DNA of 64,000 nucleotides from Trichoderma breve (lineage: Eukaryota > Ascomycota > Sordariomycetes > Hypocreales > Hypocreaceae). Positions 1-12,495 of the stretch are shown here, piece by piece. Made by a program: the position numbers and the translations under genes. The stretch's first letter is position 1; every line of letters begins with the position of its first letter. The DNA lies in contig NC_079232.1 in NCBI RefSeq assembly GCF_028502605.1, forward strand, positions 4,526,001 through 4,590,000, given 5' to 3'. The notes beneath the pieces are model-generated. The model was not told where the DNA came from. It saw nothing but the letters and a program-made list of their open reading frames with translations, and searched no databases.

Positions 1-47
1 CTCGTCCTATAACACTCAATTCTCTACTTGATGCTGACTGGCCATAG

Positions 48-1079
48 ATTTGGTTTCGCCAAGTTCTACGATGTTCGTGACTCTGAACTGTGCATTCGGG
101 CCTTCCACCGCCTCGGCTACGAGATCGGCTTTGCCCGGGTACGATTCAACCTCTTTCCCCTTCTCTCAGCTCTTCTGAGCTAACAACTTCCAGGAGTCGT
201 TCAATTCTCGGCTCAAAGCTGAGGGTGATGAGGGTTCAACCAACCTTTACATCTCCAACCTGCCCAAGAGCTTGAACGAGATGGTACGTTGACTTACTTG
301 ACTCTTCTCTTGCAGCTTGTGTGGCTGACCCTGGCCTAGGAACTCGCCACCATCTTCCTTGGATACCACATTCAGTCCAGCAAGATCCTTCGCGATAGCA
401 TGGGAAACAGCCGTGGCGTCGGCTTTGCTCGGTAGGTTTCTTGAAGCCCCTGTCGGCCCTCACAACGTCCTGTACCTCCTGACACAGTTTAGATTTGACT
501 CTCGAGACATCTGCGATGAGATCGTTCGCAAGTTCAACGGCATCGGCATTGGTGAAGAGGGTCTTCCAATGAACATTCGCTATGCCGATACTCCAGCTCA
601 AAAAGAGCTCAAACGAGTTACAGCTGAACGTCGTCAGTTCCGCACTAATGAGTACAATATTGGCGCCTACGGCACTCCGCTTGTTGGCCTGAACCCTGCT
701 CTGTACAACCAGCAAGCCCACTGGCGACGCAATCTACCTCAGTCCCGAAGGTTTGCTTCTGGTGATTCCGGGGTAGACACTGACTTGCCACTAACATCTC
801 GCAGCGGCCTATCGTCCTCGTCGCTTGACGACACGCGAAGCTCATTGCCCCGTGCACAGTCTGCGTATGGATATAGCCGCAGCATTTTTGCTAAGTTCTA
901 ACTCTTTCGGTAGGGCGACCACGAGCGCGGACGCTACGATTTCGACTCCCACCACGTCTGAGTGCGATGAGAGTGTCACGATTCGAGCGGACCCAGCCGT
1001 TGTCGCCGCCGCCGGCAAGGAGAACATCCAGCTGTCTCCCTCGGTCAAGAAAGAGGCCTCGAAGAAGGACTCGCAGTGA
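48..1079 (+). CDS. RNA-binding protein with RRM domains, MSSP/RBMS-like (5' part outside window)
   Basis: Six exons are visible: 48-138, 194-283, 340-431, 493-750, 805-864 and 914-1079; the beginning lies left of the window. Every junction has GT..AG ends and keeps frame. The first visible exon carries the end of one RRM (GFGFAKFYDVRD, an RNP1-type motif). After a short linker a second RRM follows, with RNP2 TNLYISNLP and RNP1 SRGVGFARF. The order and wording of these motifs match the vertebrate MSSP/RBMS family, whose members bind single-stranded nucleic acid and A/U-rich RNA. The tail of about 160 residues is low in complexity (Ser-rich, then a Lys/Glu-rich end) and has no domain I recognise. 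The branch-point CTAAC just before the acceptor at 913 supports the last intron, and using it avoids an earlier stop. The function is probably mRNA binding; the exact ortholog is unknown to me. Confidence 0.85.
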
Positions 1080-1529
1080 ACACCCATGCAGTCTTCATTC
1101 TTTTGCTTTTTTGTGTCTTTTTTGTCCGCACGTTTGTGCCATAATATGATGCCGGCTGGTTCAACATCTCTACCACTACTTGTTTTGGACTTTTTTGGGA
1201 CCACTTACCCCAACAGTCACGGTAGCTTTTACGCCACGGTTGAAACATGTTCTAGGTCTGGAGATAGCCAATAAGTGGGATCAAACTGTGTGAAGGGATT
1301 ATTTTATGTGCGTGTACTTTAGAGTCTAGATAATGGCAGGCTGTGGCAAAAGTTGGCGGCGTTAGCATCGTTTTACACACAATGATGAGATATCATTCCA
1401 TCACATGCTGAGGAATTCTTTTGTTGTGTCTTCTTTTCCCGTTGACCATTTTTGAACAACGGCTGCTAATGAAATTCAATTTTGTTTTGTCATGTCAGTT
1501 CTTGGTTCTTTGTATCAATCATCCGGCCA
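1080..1529. other. Convergent 3' region between the RNA-binding protein gene and RIO2
   Basis: The two flanking genes end towards each other here. The stretch is T- and A-rich and should hold both 3' untranslated regions. I see no further gene; short ORFs that enter it from the right are antisense shadows of the acidic RIO2 tail. Confidence 0.6.
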
Positions 1530-2854
1530 CTATACTGCCAGTTTTGCCATTTCGCTGTTGGCCTTGTCTATGGCCGGCTCACCACTCAAGAGACCTTCCG
1601 AGAGCCCACCACTCAAAAGAGCTTCTTGTCTTCCCTCACCTTCATCCTCATCCTCACCCTCACCCTCTTCTCCTTCCTCTTCTTCACTATCCTCATCACC
1701 ATCCTCATCGTAGTCGTCATCGTCATCCTCGTTTGCCCCCTCTTGACCTTCCTTGTCCGTCTTTTTATCTTTGATTGCTGCCTCAAGATCTTTCAACATC
1801 TTCTTGGTGAAGCCTGATGCTTCAACGGTAGCATCCAACCGCTTCAGACCACCCTTTCCAACAGTCTTCTTTGCGTCCTTGAAAAAAGGCCCTGGTTGGG
1901 AGGGTGTGAAATGAAATCGTCGTAAAAAGAAACGCTTAATGCAGTTTACATCTCGATCAAAGTACATCTCGGCATTGACATGCTCCATGGAAACCATCTG
2001 TGGAAAATCAATGATAACTGGCTCGAGTACGATAGACTCTGTGCCGTCCTCGGCTGTTGATTTAATCTCCTTGACTAGGATATTAAACTCGTTATAATCG
2101 CCGTGAATCAGGCCATGGCTTGCTAGGCGTAGGATGAGGGAGATGAGATCTGCGTAGAGCGAGGCCGGGTCGGGAACCTCGCTGATTTGTCGGAGAGGGA
2201 ATGCGTCTACCAGGGACATGACGATGGTATGTCTGGATTGTGCCAGCGGCACCGGCACAGGAAAGCCTTCCTCGTGAAGCGCATTCATGAAGGCGTATTC
2301 CTTCATGGCGGCGAGCCTTGAGAGATACATCCACGACTGGGCATTGCGGTTCTTTAGGTAGTCTCGGTTTGATTTGACTGTTCGGAAAGATATTCGCCCA
2401 AGGCGATGGATCTTGAGTACACACTGCTTGCCGGAGTGATCTGCGACAACCATGATGTCGCTCTCTTTTCCTACGCCGATTCGGTTGCCGACGCTGTAGA
2501 CATCCTTGCGGCTGGCGTGGGTGTGTAGCGCGAGGTAGTCGAGTCCACCGTATGTCAGGCGATATCCGTCGTATTTGGCTTCCTTGACACGGGCGATGAG
2601 GCCGACCTTGGCGAGAGCTGATATGCTCCTGTGGACGCCGCTTACGCCGCCTCGAAGGCGGGCCAGCTTTTCTATTAGAGGAGTTGGAACGATCTCGTGG
2701 TTTTTGCTTCCCATTTCGACCTGTAATGGCGAAGGGGTATATGATTAGCGAATCTTTTGTTTGTATATTATCTCGAGTTTGTTGGGCGTACTGCTGTGAG
2801 GACTCGCCAGTCCTCGGCCGCCAGATGGCGCATTGCTCTAGTGTCCAACTTCAT
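1530..2854 (-). CDS. RIO2: RIO2 atypical serine/threonine protein kinase
   Basis: Exons are complement(2792-2854) and complement(1530-2720), separated by a 71-nt intron (2721-2791), giving 417 residues. The first 21-codon exon restores the conserved start MKLDT..MR found in RIO2 proteins, so the ATG at 2714 inside exon 2 is not the start. A winged-helix N-terminal domain (VEMGSKNHEIVPTPLI) is followed by the RIO kinase domain: a flexible P-loop GVGKESDI, catalytic loop HGDYNEFNI (Asp about residue 229, Asn about 234) and metal-binding IIDFPQMV (Asp about 259). The last 60 or so residues are an acidic Asp/Glu tract. In yeast and humans Rio2 acts as an ATPase/kinase in cytoplasmic maturation of the pre-40S ribosomal subunit. 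The gene is divergent from RPN1, sharing about 0.6 kb of upstream DNA. Confidence 0.95.
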
Positions 2855-3476
2855 GGCCGGCTATATAGATGAACTGAATATGGCGAACTTTGTAAATAAG
2901 TTTGCTGAAGCCGGTAAGGTCCAACGCTAAACCGCAAGATCTGATATGCGAGTATCTTGATTCAATTTAATTCTTCGACGGATGGGGGGTTCCGTTGGAA
3001 AGTTGGTGGGGTCTACCAGCAGCAAACAACCTTGATGAAAGAAAATTGACCAAGATCTTATCGATAAAAGATAGAGGTTGGAATGGCTGCGACTAGCCCT
3101 AATTCATCCTAGAGCAAATTCTGGGGGTCGTTGCACGTGATCATAAGGCTGGGGTTCAGAGTACGTAGCTGGTTCTGTAGGCGGCAGCGCCTCGCGTAAT
3201 ACCTGGTACCTAGTGTACATAGCAGCCCATGGCAGCTGTTGAGAGTAGCGCTTCAACCCAGCCCAGAGCTTTACCAAGCAAAGTCTCCATCAGCACTTCC
3301 ACCTGATTCCGCCCGCAACTTCGACCTGCTCAACCTCCCCGGGGCTGCGATACTGAGCAATTCTAATTCTAACTTATCAACCATCTTTCAACGACTTCCT
3401 CCGCATTCATCCATCTCAGCCCCCGACGTCTTTGCTGGGGGGGTTCATCATAGACGCCTAATCTCTCTACGTCACC
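2855..3476. promoter_or_regulatory. Shared upstream region of RIO2 and RPN1
   Basis: About 620 bp separates the two divergent start codons and must contain both promoters and 5' leaders. I looked for a yeast-type proteasome control element (GGTGGCAAA) and did not find one. No individual factor site can be called with confidence. Confidence 0.6.
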
Positions 3477-6468
3477 ATGGCCCAGGACAGCGATTTGCCA
3501 AAGCCGGCGGCGGCTGCTGATAAGGGGAAGGGCAAGGCCGTGGATGAGGTCAAAGATGACAAGGCTGTCGCGGACGGCAAGAAGGAGGACGACAAGAAGG
3601 ACGGTAAATACCCCACTCCCTTGGAGACGCCCGATATCCCGTGGTTTTCTCTACAATGGCTGACTTGAGGGGTACCAGCTGCCGAAGAGGAGCTCAATGA
3701 AGAGGACCAGCAGCTCAAGAGCGAGCTAGATATGATGGTGGAGCGTTTAACAGTGAGTATTGCCGGATAACATACAATAAGAGGAGGGGAAGATGAGGGA
3801 GGGGCAAGCTGTGCGTTTGTCCGATGCGGTTTGGAAGCTTACTTCTTTGTCTCCAGGAATCCGATAGTTCCCTCTACAAATCCGCCCTTGAGATGATGAA
3901 GAGCGCAATCAAGACCTCCACATCGTCCATGACAGCAGTACCGAAGCCGCTCAAGTTTCTCCGACCACACTACGAGACCCTGACCAAGCTGTACGACGAG
4001 TGGCCCAGCGACGAGAACAAGGTGTCACTGGCCGATGTTCTGTCAGTTATTGGCATGACCTTCTCCGATGAAGACCGACAAGACACACTCAAGTACCGAC
4101 TCCTGGCCCCCACGACCGACATTGGATCCTGGGGACACGAATACGTCCGGCACTTGGCTCTCGAGATCGGCGAGGTGTACAGCAAGCGCATCACGGCCGA
4201 TGAGCCCACCAAGGACCTTGTCGACCTGGCGCTGATTCTGGTGCCGCTCTTCATCAAGAGCAACCAGGAGGCTGATGCCGTGGATCTGATGAGCGAGCTG
4301 GAAATCATTGAGGAGATTAGCAAGTTTGTGGACGAGAACTCCTACCCCAGAGTGTGCCTGTACATGGTCACCATGGTGAATTTGTTGACATATCCCGACA
4401 ACGAGACCTTCCTCCGTGTCGCCCACGATATCTACATCACCCACAAGCAGTTTACTCAGGCAGTTATTCTTGCTATTCGATTGCACGACATTGACCTGCT
4501 CCAGGAAGATTTCGACAAGGCGGAAGATCCCATACTCAAGAGACAGCTGGCCTTTTTGATTTCACGTCAGAAGATTGTCATGCCCATGGTTGAAGATGGT
4601 GAGGGCGATGACCAGGAGCTGTTCGAGTGTCTACACAACATCAAGCTGTCAGGGTACTTCAAGGGCCTGGGCAAGGAGCTCAACATCCTCGACCCCAAGT
4701 CCACCGAGGATATCTACAAGAGCCACTTGGAGAGCAGTCGAGTAGCCGGAATGACCAACTTGGACTCTGCTAGGCATAACCTTGCCGCCGCTTTCGTCAA
4801 TGCTTTTGTCAATGCTGGATTCGGCAACGACAAGATGATGCTCGTCGACTCCCAGAAGGAGGCTTGGGTGTGGAAGACCAAGGGTGAGGGCATGATGTCA
4901 ACTGTTGCCTCCCTCGGTACCCTGTTGATGTGGGATATTGAGAACGGCCTCGACAGCGTCGACAGGTACACTTATGCCACTGAGCCGGAGATCACAGCCG
5001 GTTCCATGCTTGCCATTGGTATCATGAACTCGGGTGTTCGGCTGGAATCTGAGCCAACCATTGCGCTCTTGGGAGATGCTGACAAGCTGCACCATGAAAA
5101 CCCTCTTGTCCGCACTGGTTGCCTGATGGGTCTCGGATTGGCCTATGCTGGATCCAATAAGGAGGACGTTATTGATTTGATCATGCCCATGATTGTCGAC
5201 TCTAAGGAGGACATGCAAATCTCGGCCATGGCAGCGTTGGCTTGTGGTCTCATTGCTATTGGCACATCTCACCCCGAAGTGAGCGAGGCTATCGTGACGA
5301 CACTTATGGACGAAGAGCGCAAGAACCAGTTGACCGATAAGTGGACGAGGTTTTTGGGTCTGGGCTTGGGACTCCTTTTCTTTGGTCGTCAGGAAGAGGT
5401 GGATGTTATCTTGGAGACGCTCAAGGCTGTGGACCACCCCATGGCCAAGCCTACAGCTGTTCTGGCTGAGATTTGTGCTTGGGCCGGTACCGGTGCTGTC
5501 CTGAAGATCCAGGAGCTGTTGCACATTTGCAACGAGCACCAAGAAGAGTCGGACGATAAGAAGGGCGACGAACTTCTGCAAGCGTACGCGGTCCTGGGTA
5601 TTGCGCTCGTGTCAATGGGAGAGGACATTGGCCAGGAGATGGTCCTGAGACAGTTTGGTCATCTCATGCATTACGGCGAGCCCAACATTCGTAAAGCCGT
5701 GCCTTTGGCTATGGGCTTGATTAGCCCGAGCAACCCGCAGATGAAGGTCTATGACACGCTTTCAAGATACAGTCACGACAATGATCCGGAAGTGGCCATC
5801 AACGCTATCTTCGCTATGGGTATGCTGGGTGCGGGCACCAACAACGCTCGATTGGCTCAGCTACTCCGACAGCTTGCGAGCTACTACCACCGAGACCAAG
5901 ACGCCCTGTTCATGGTCCGCATCGCACAGGGTCTCTTGCACATGGGCAAGGGAACACTCTCCTTGAACCCATTCCACTCCGACAGACAGGTGCTCTCCCC
6001 CGTCTCGACCGCCGGTCTGCTGACCACCATCATTGCCATGCTTGACCCCAAGGACTTTATCGCTTCCAACTCGCACTACCTCCTCTATTTCCTTGTTCCT
6101 GCCATGCACCCTAGATTCCTTGTCACTGTGGATGAAGACTTGAACCTCCTGAAGGTCAACGTTCGTGTAGGTCAGGCTGTCGACGTTGTCGGCCAGGCTG
6201 GTCGACCCAAGACTATTACCGGCTGGCAGACACAGAGCACGCCGGTGGTGCTAAGCTACGGCGACCGAGCGGAGCTGGAGGACGAGGAGTACATCAGCCT
6301 TAACAGCACCCTCCTGGAAGGCATAGTGATTCTGCGAAAGGTGAGCTTTTCCGCCCTCAACAAGAACAACTCCACCCTTCCCTTTGATTGATTTGACCCT
6401 ATCCGTGAGAACATGCTGACTAACATTTTACGTGTGTATAGAACCCCGAATGGCAAGCGGAGCAATAA
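3477..6468 (+). CDS. RPN1: 26S proteasome regulatory subunit RPN1
   Basis: Exons are 3477-3603, 3679-3752, 3857-6340 and 6442-6468; they encode 903 residues, the usual length for RPN1/PSMD2. The start MAQDSDLP is followed by a Lys/Asp/Glu-rich disordered segment, then the conserved block LKFLRPHYETL and long alpha-helical PC repeats (for example EDMQISAMAALACGLIAIGT and PNIRKAVPLAMGLISP). The last exon is only nine codons including the stop (NPEWQAEQ); extending the long ORF past 6340 instead would run into the intron. RPN1 sits in the base of the 19S regulatory particle, where in yeast it binds ubiquitin, the shuttle factors Rad23/Dsk2 and the deubiquitinase Ubp6. An A-rich stretch with AATAAA follows the stop at 6481. 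Confidence 0.97.
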
Positions 6469-6936
6469 ACAAGGCAATTAAATAAATAAAAAGGCATTAC
6501 ATGAGGTCGGGTGAGAAACCACTGGTATAGAAATATTTCTTGGGCCGGACGAGAAAGGGAGGAGGCGAAACTGCGCTGTATAGTAATTTACTTGAACGCC
6601 ACAAGAAAGCAAATTTCAAAATTTAAAAAAACATGGTCATGAGTAACTTGGTAATATCTTACATTGACGGTGACATTTGCTGTCGCCCCTCTCTTTATCT
6701 GGTATACTAGATGTCTTCTGCATTGCTTATGTGTTGAAGATGTTTTTTTTTAGATTGAGATTGGTAAGTTCTATTGCTAATTTGTCATTGATATCGTCAA
6801 ATGTGGTTTGTAGTAAGTAGTAGAGTAATTATATGCATGATATCCAAGAGAACATCGCAGACAGATGGATAGAAATCTATATATCCAACAAAAACAAAGG
6901 ATCTGTACGTGCAAGTGAAGCATTTTACACACCGCT
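6469..6936. other. Convergent 3' region between RPN1 and the OPT transporter
   Basis: AT-rich sequence between two stop codons, with several AATAAA/TTTATT-like tracts. It is likely to be 3' untranslated DNA of both genes. No ORF in it looks like a gene. Confidence 0.6.
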
Positions 6937-9900
6937 TCACCAAGAATCAGGTCCAAAATGCTCACCGTCGTCAACGGTTCTGAACGAGCAAGCCTGCCAG
7001 TCGCAGCCCTGCTTGTACACCTCGGTCCCCCACCAGCTGAAGCCCTTCATCCAGCCGGGGTATATGAAGACGAAGAAGACAATGACGATGCCGAACGCGA
7101 GGCCCGAGTCGAGGGCGGCGCTGAGGGTCATGGTGTACTTGCCCCACCAGGCGTTTGCGCGGCGCTTGATGAGGTAGTTGAAGAAGAAGCAGACGAGGGC
7201 CCAGACGGAGAAGTTGAGGCCCGTGGCGGGCGGGATCCAGCCCATGGCGCCGAAGATGACGGGGAGGTTGACCTTGCGAAAGAGGCTGTGCTTCTTATGG
7301 CGGGAGTAGAGCCAGAGGGGGATGGGCAGGATTGCGCCGAGCGGGAAGCACCATACTAAGGAGCGGTATATCGCGCGGGCGCCAAAGAACTCGCCGGGCC
7401 CGACGACGCCCCAGAGGATGGAGCCGTTGAAGTGGACGCGAGCGATGGGGCAGGTGAAGCCGTTGACGGCCTCGGGGGTGCAGATGCCCTTGACGTTGGC
7501 AAACATCCAGTTGAGGACGCCGATCTGGGTGACGGAGGAGACGAGCGTGGCAACGATCTGGACGGAGAACATGATGCGCGGCGGGATCTTCATGTAGTGG
7601 CCGAGCTTGAGGTCGGAGGCGAACTTGATGCCCTGCGCCGAGGAGATGTAGCCGTAGGTGACGAAGACCATGTTGGCGATGGGGCGGCCGGGGAAGGCGA
7701 CACCGCAGATGAGCTGGCAGATGAGGTAGATGCTGCTGTGCTGATTGGTGATGGCCATGATGATGCCGTTGGGGATGAAGAAGATGGCGCCGATTGCCAG
7801 GGCGAGGAGAAGGCCGTACCAGGGGAGGTGGACAGGATAGCTGGAGAAAACACAGGAGGTGAGTAACAACTTTGAAGACATATGAGATATTCATATTGAG
7901 AGGGATAGCTTACTATTCAACGACAAAGATGCCAATGGCTGCCATGGAGACAAAGGTGGCAAAGTACCAGCTAATGGGGGCATCTTTGTAGCGCTTCATA
8001 AGGCGGCTGTGGATATCCTCGTGGCTCATGAGGCCTTCGATATGGGATCCCGACATTGATACACGGGGAGTTCCTTCTGACTGTGCGGCGGTGGCTGATG
8101 AAGGGTCGGGGGAGTCAGAGACTTGCTGATAGCCTTCCTTGCCTTGTCCTCTCGCCTCGACTAGCGATTTCTTCCATGTGTGCCAAATGTCTTGGCCGTG
8201 CCAGCATAGGGTGTGTGTCAAGAGAGCAGCGAGGCCGGCGAATTGAACGCCGTAGCTGAGCATATACGTGACTGGCAAGAACACGCGGCTATAGTTTGAG
8301 TATGCTTCCCGATCGAAGAGAAAGTCTGGAGTGAGGATTTTGCTGACGTCGTAGACTTTGCCCGTGTTGTCGAAGACGGCTGTAGAAAGGATGGGCATAT
8401 AAGAGGAGTAGAGCACATTGCTGTAGTAGAACAGTGGTGCTATTATCCACATGACGATGGCTAGACCACCAACGACATTCATGGCAGCCCAAAAAGGTAC
8501 CAAGAGAGGTGAGCCGACATATGTGATTTGGGCCCAGTCAAAGGTCATGGGAAAGAGACCAAGGCCGGAGGACACGCCGAACAGGTTTGCAAGAACGACG
8601 CTCTTGGGCGCAAACCAGGTAATGACATTGAAGTAGCTGAGAGCGGGCATCAAGAGACCAGGCAGGAAGTAAAAGATTGAGGCACAGGTCCAGATGATGT
8701 AGAAGAACTTCCAACGACTGATAGTCCAGCCATTGGCCGGCTTGTTCTCCTGCTTATGGAGGGTGGAAAACATGGCGGCAGACATGAGAGTGCCGGGCCA
8801 CACCATGCCGCTGGGGCGAACCAAGAAGCGGCGAGCCATTCCCGCGAAGCCGTAGCCAAGAATCTGCGTCGATATCGTCAATAGTAGCTGGTAGGCAATG
8901 GGCGCCTCTTGATTGTAGAATTGTGTCTGCTCGACAATGACATCCGTGGCGAAGGCGAAGCCAAAGGCAACATTACTGCTCACATAGACACATGTGTGCT
9001 CCTTTTCATTCCACCTGCCCTGGGCCAGCCACAGACGTAGGGAGTCGAGCCGCTTCTTTTGGCCATGACCGTCATGGCTATGCGACGAGATGGCGGTCCG
9101 TACACCGTCGGTGAACTCCTCCTCGGGGTCGTACGACCGCTTCAACAAATAATCCCATAAATGGCCCAGAGGGTGGACGAGTAACAGCGCAATGACGGGA
9201 GTAATGGCAACGCTGGGGTATCTCAAAGAAAAAAACAGATTGGTGGAGGAGCCAAGGATGGAGAAGAGTATGGACAAGCACCACATGCGCGGCGTGTTTA
9301 TAGATAGAGTCGTATCGTCAATTGGTGACACAGAGGCTCGCACGGCTTCGTTGGGCGAGTTCTCGTCGGCATCTTGGTCGGGGATCTCGGTCGAGGAAGA
9401 AGCTCCGTCGAGCAGCGGCCCGTCCTCGGAGATGTCGTCGTCGAGCACAACGGTTGACAGAAGAGCCTCGGGCATGCCAAACCGGCCCTCGACACCGGAG
9501 ACCAGCGCCGCGCCATCGAAGCTCCCGGACCTGCGAGACGAGCGCCGGGAAGCAAAGGATCGTCTGGAGACCTCGCCCCGGCTGGTTGAACGGGCGAGGC
9601 GAAGCCCACGGTTGCTGGAATCGGAGCCGGAGCCGGACCCGGAGGGGGACTGGCTGCGGTTCGGGGTCATGGCCGTGGAGCCGTAGGGCGACGAGTCGGA
9701 TCGACGGCCATCGGCGAAGAGCAGCGGCGGCGTTGCTACTGCTGTTGCTGTTGCTGAAGCTGTTGCTGATGTTCTCGTCGCCCTGCTGGAGGCTTTGCTG
9801 GAGGAGGCCATGGCAGCAGACGCAGCAGGCTGGGCTACAGCCTCTTGACGCCCAGGGAAGCGATCATGCTGGATGGAGGAAGAGAGAGGAGGGGGGAGAG

Positions 9901-10216
9901 AAAGAGATGAAGTAGTCGAAGTAGTCGAAGAGCGGGAATGGGGACGGGATTGGGATTGAGGTTGTGGGACGGGGATCCCTGTGGTTGTTGGAGAGCCCGG
10001 GACTGAGACTGAGACCGAGGCTGAGGAGACTGAGACAGCGGCTGGTGGTGAGGTGACGGATGACGTTGGCGCTGCTGGTGCTACTGCTTGTGATTCCCTT
10101 GTTGTTCGTGCCAGATTCTGCAGGGCAACGCCATGCTGCCGCGGAAAGGAATCGCTGGCCGGGGAGCTTGAAGTCCTGGATTCTCTGGATTCTCTGGATT
10201 CGCTGGCTCGACCCAT
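6937..10216 (-). CDS. OPT-family oligopeptide/metal-peptide transporter
   Basis: Exons are complement(7914-10216) and complement(6937-7840), joined across a 73-nt intron, giving 1068 residues. Residues 1 to about 305 are a Ser/Ala/Pro/Thr-rich, presumably cytosolic extension. The membrane part starts with TPRMWCLSILFSILGSS and FFSLRYPSV, both typical of the OPT superfamily, and has many hydrophobic segments through to the C-terminus. The second OPT hallmark KIPPR is intact at about 852-856. The first hallmark, NPG just before KEH, reads LAQGRWNEKEH here (about 397-407), so Asn-Pro is replaced. OPT proteins are proton-coupled importers of small peptides, glutathione or metal chelates at the plasma membrane or vacuole; the substrate cannot be told. 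The start was taken as the first ATG of the long exon; a later start in the disordered part is possible. Confidence 0.9.
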
Positions 10217-11467
10217 GGCGGGGCGGTTGTGCGAAAAAGGGCGGATCGAATCGATGGTGATGGTGGGGGAGAGGGGGCCGAAAATTCAACGAGGGTTGGA
10301 TAGCGGGTTATAGCGGGAGAATGCACTAATGCGGGCGCTGTAGTTGGAGCACAGAGGACATGGACAAGGATCGGGGCAGTCAATTTGATGTGATGATAAC
10401 CAACGGCTGAAACATTTTTTGTTTGTCTGGCTGATGCTTGCTCGACTTTGGCCCAATCCGCGGCATCAGATATCAAACCACCTTTTTCTGCTTCGGCTGC
10501 CGTGTCCCGTTTGGGCCTCTCCTTGCATGAATAGAGCATCTGTCTGCATGCAGCGTGTCACCCGCAATCCAGCTAGTGATGCAATCAAAAGTTCCGGCTG
10601 GAGCTGGAGTTAGTCACACCGGCAATCTAATATATATCAGATTAAAATCCTCTGTCCTGTAGCCCAATCGGCGCGTCTGGATTTCCAACCGTTATGCCTC
10701 CCAGCGCTGCCATTTGTCTCTCTCATATGCAGCCAAGTAAAAAATGAATCACTCGCTGTCTTTTTTGTCCAGTTATACTAGTGATATTCTACCAAATATG
10801 TCTCTTTCGTGAATGGCCTTCTTGCTGCCTGTCCGACCTTGTCCGAATGCGGACCCGAAGGATCGGTGACATACAATAATGTGAGACAACGCTTAGCTTG
10901 GACTAGAAAAGCATCAATCAGGCGTTGGAGAGGCGGCACAGAAAGGATGGATCAAATAATTCATGCTGTACAAAATATACTCGCACTGATTGGACCTTGA
11001 ATAACACACACCAAATGAACAATCACCACCTCTTCACCCATATACACACGCGCTGGTGCCTAGAGTTCCTGAAAGCTCTGGCGCTCGCTCGGGTTACACA
11101 GAAAATCTTCAGCTCTACTCAGCTCAGTTCAGCGCAGTTCAGTGCAGCTCTACCAAAATGCTGTGTATTAATCGTCGTCATCATGCATGCAGATGCGTAT
11201 AATTTCCCATCACTGCCATGGCCCGAGCCGAGCCTCTTAGTGTGCTATAGCTATGGCCTGATTCGGGTCCTGTTGCCATGCAAATGCACCTTGGAACCTT
11301 AGAACGGAAGCCCGGCCGGATCACGGACCTCCGATCCGATGATTCTCCCCGCCATCGGCGCTCATCAATTTCCACACGCTTTTCATCTCATTCATCACCA
11401 GCCTCACATTGACTTTGCAGCTCCGTAATTTTCTACAAATTTTGGGGCATTTGAGGCTGAGTTCACT
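10217..11467. other. Divergent intergenic region between OPT transporter and MTHFS genes
   Basis: About 1.25 kb holding both upstream regions. It includes a run of imperfect repeats built on CAGTTCAG/CAGCTCAG at about 11110-11150. I see no supported coding exon, tRNA or mobile element. Confidence 0.5.
11110..11150. repeat. Short imperfect tandem repeat (CAGTTCAGC-like)
   Basis: CTCAGCTCAGTTCAGCGCAG and the following bases repeat a unit of about 9-10 nt with small changes. The run lies in the upstream region of the MTHFS gene, about 320 bp before its ATG. Confidence 0.5.
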
Positions 11468-12323
11468 ATGGCCGCTCCATTGGCTACTGCCAAGCAGCAG
11501 CTCCGGCGTCTACTCAAGCAGAGGCTCTCAAAAGTCTCACAGGATTCCGTTCTCGCTCAAAGTATGGCGAACCCAACCAGCATCAACATCCAACCATTCC
11601 TTATCAAATTTGAGATTTTTTCTTTTCTTTTTCTTTTTTGAGAGAACTGACAATTAAATTGTATCAGGCAGCACAATATTCGAGACGCTCAAAACCTTCA
11701 AACCCTACCAAGACGCCAACCGCATCAGTGTATACCTCTCCATGCCCGTCGGAGAGATTCAGACAGACGCAATTGTTCGCCATGCTCTAAACTCAGGAAA
11801 GCAAGTCTTTGTCCCATATCTGCATAAATCACCCCTAGATGAACCTGGAACCCCAGCTCGCGTAATGGACATGGTTCAGCTTCAAGATGTCCAAGACTAC
11901 GACGGCCTTCAGAGAGATTCTTGGGGGATTCCTAGCATAGATCCAGCTACCGTCCATCTGCGGCAGCGCATCCTCGGGGGACCAGATGTGCATAAATCAG
12001 ACCAGTCCACCTTGGATTTGATCCTTATGCCTGGTGTGGCTTTTGATACCGATGATGCGGGAAGTGTTCGACGACTAGGCCACGGCAAAGGCTTCTACGA
12101 CTTCTTTCTCAACAGGTACTTGGCTGCGAAACCTCATGATGAAGCTGGTAATGACGGCCCTGTACTACGCTTCTACGGATTGGCTCTTACGGAGCAGCTT
12201 CTTAACCCAGAGACGGATGAGCCGGTGCCCATGGGTCAGTATGATCGGAAGCTGCACGGCCTGATACTGGGCAATGGCGAGATTAAACTTTCACCCGATA
12301 TTCAGACAATAAGCGCATCTTGA
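11468..12323 (+). CDS. 5-formyltetrahydrofolate cyclo-ligase (5,10-methenyl-THF synthetase)
   Basis: Exons 11468-11561 and 11668-12323 encode 249 residues. The 106-nt intron ends TATCAG; the alternative CAG three bases later breaks the frame. The enzyme converts 5-formyl-THF (folinate) to 5,10-methenyl-THF with ATP, returning the storage form to one-carbon metabolism. Family marks are the N-terminal basic helix (KQQLRRLLKQRL), the substrate strand SVYLSMPVGEIQT, VFVPYL, LILMPGVAFD and the ATP-binding glycine loop LGHGKGFYDFFL. The length and order of blocks match MTHFS/Fau1. It ends about 170 bp before the convergent RdRP-helicase gene. Confidence 0.93.
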
Positions 12324-12495
12324 TACCATGCCATGTCATTACGATTCTTCTTCCATTCGCCGAACGCATAGCATCTCCCTGTGAGTCTACTTCGCCACAG
12401 TATCCAAGTGACCCGGTCCCACGTCCCATCAATCACAAAAATTTTCCTCCGCCTTCATGATTCAGCTGCTACATGCAATCTGTTTGTACAAAAGC

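Noticed and set aside
1421..1817. Plus-strand ORFs opposite the RIO2 C-terminus
   Set aside because: They are reverse-strand readings of the acidic GAG/GAT-rich RIO2 tail, giving Ser/Pro/His strings with no family match.
6958..7866. Plus-strand Gly/Asp/Glu-rich and minus-frame Arg/His-rich ORFs over the OPT second exon
   Set aside because: Composition artefacts of GC-rich transporter codons in other frames.
9192..9915. Plus-strand ORFs opposite the Ser-rich OPT leader
   Set aside because: Shadow frames of a biased coding sequence; no conserved motif and no splice structure of their own.
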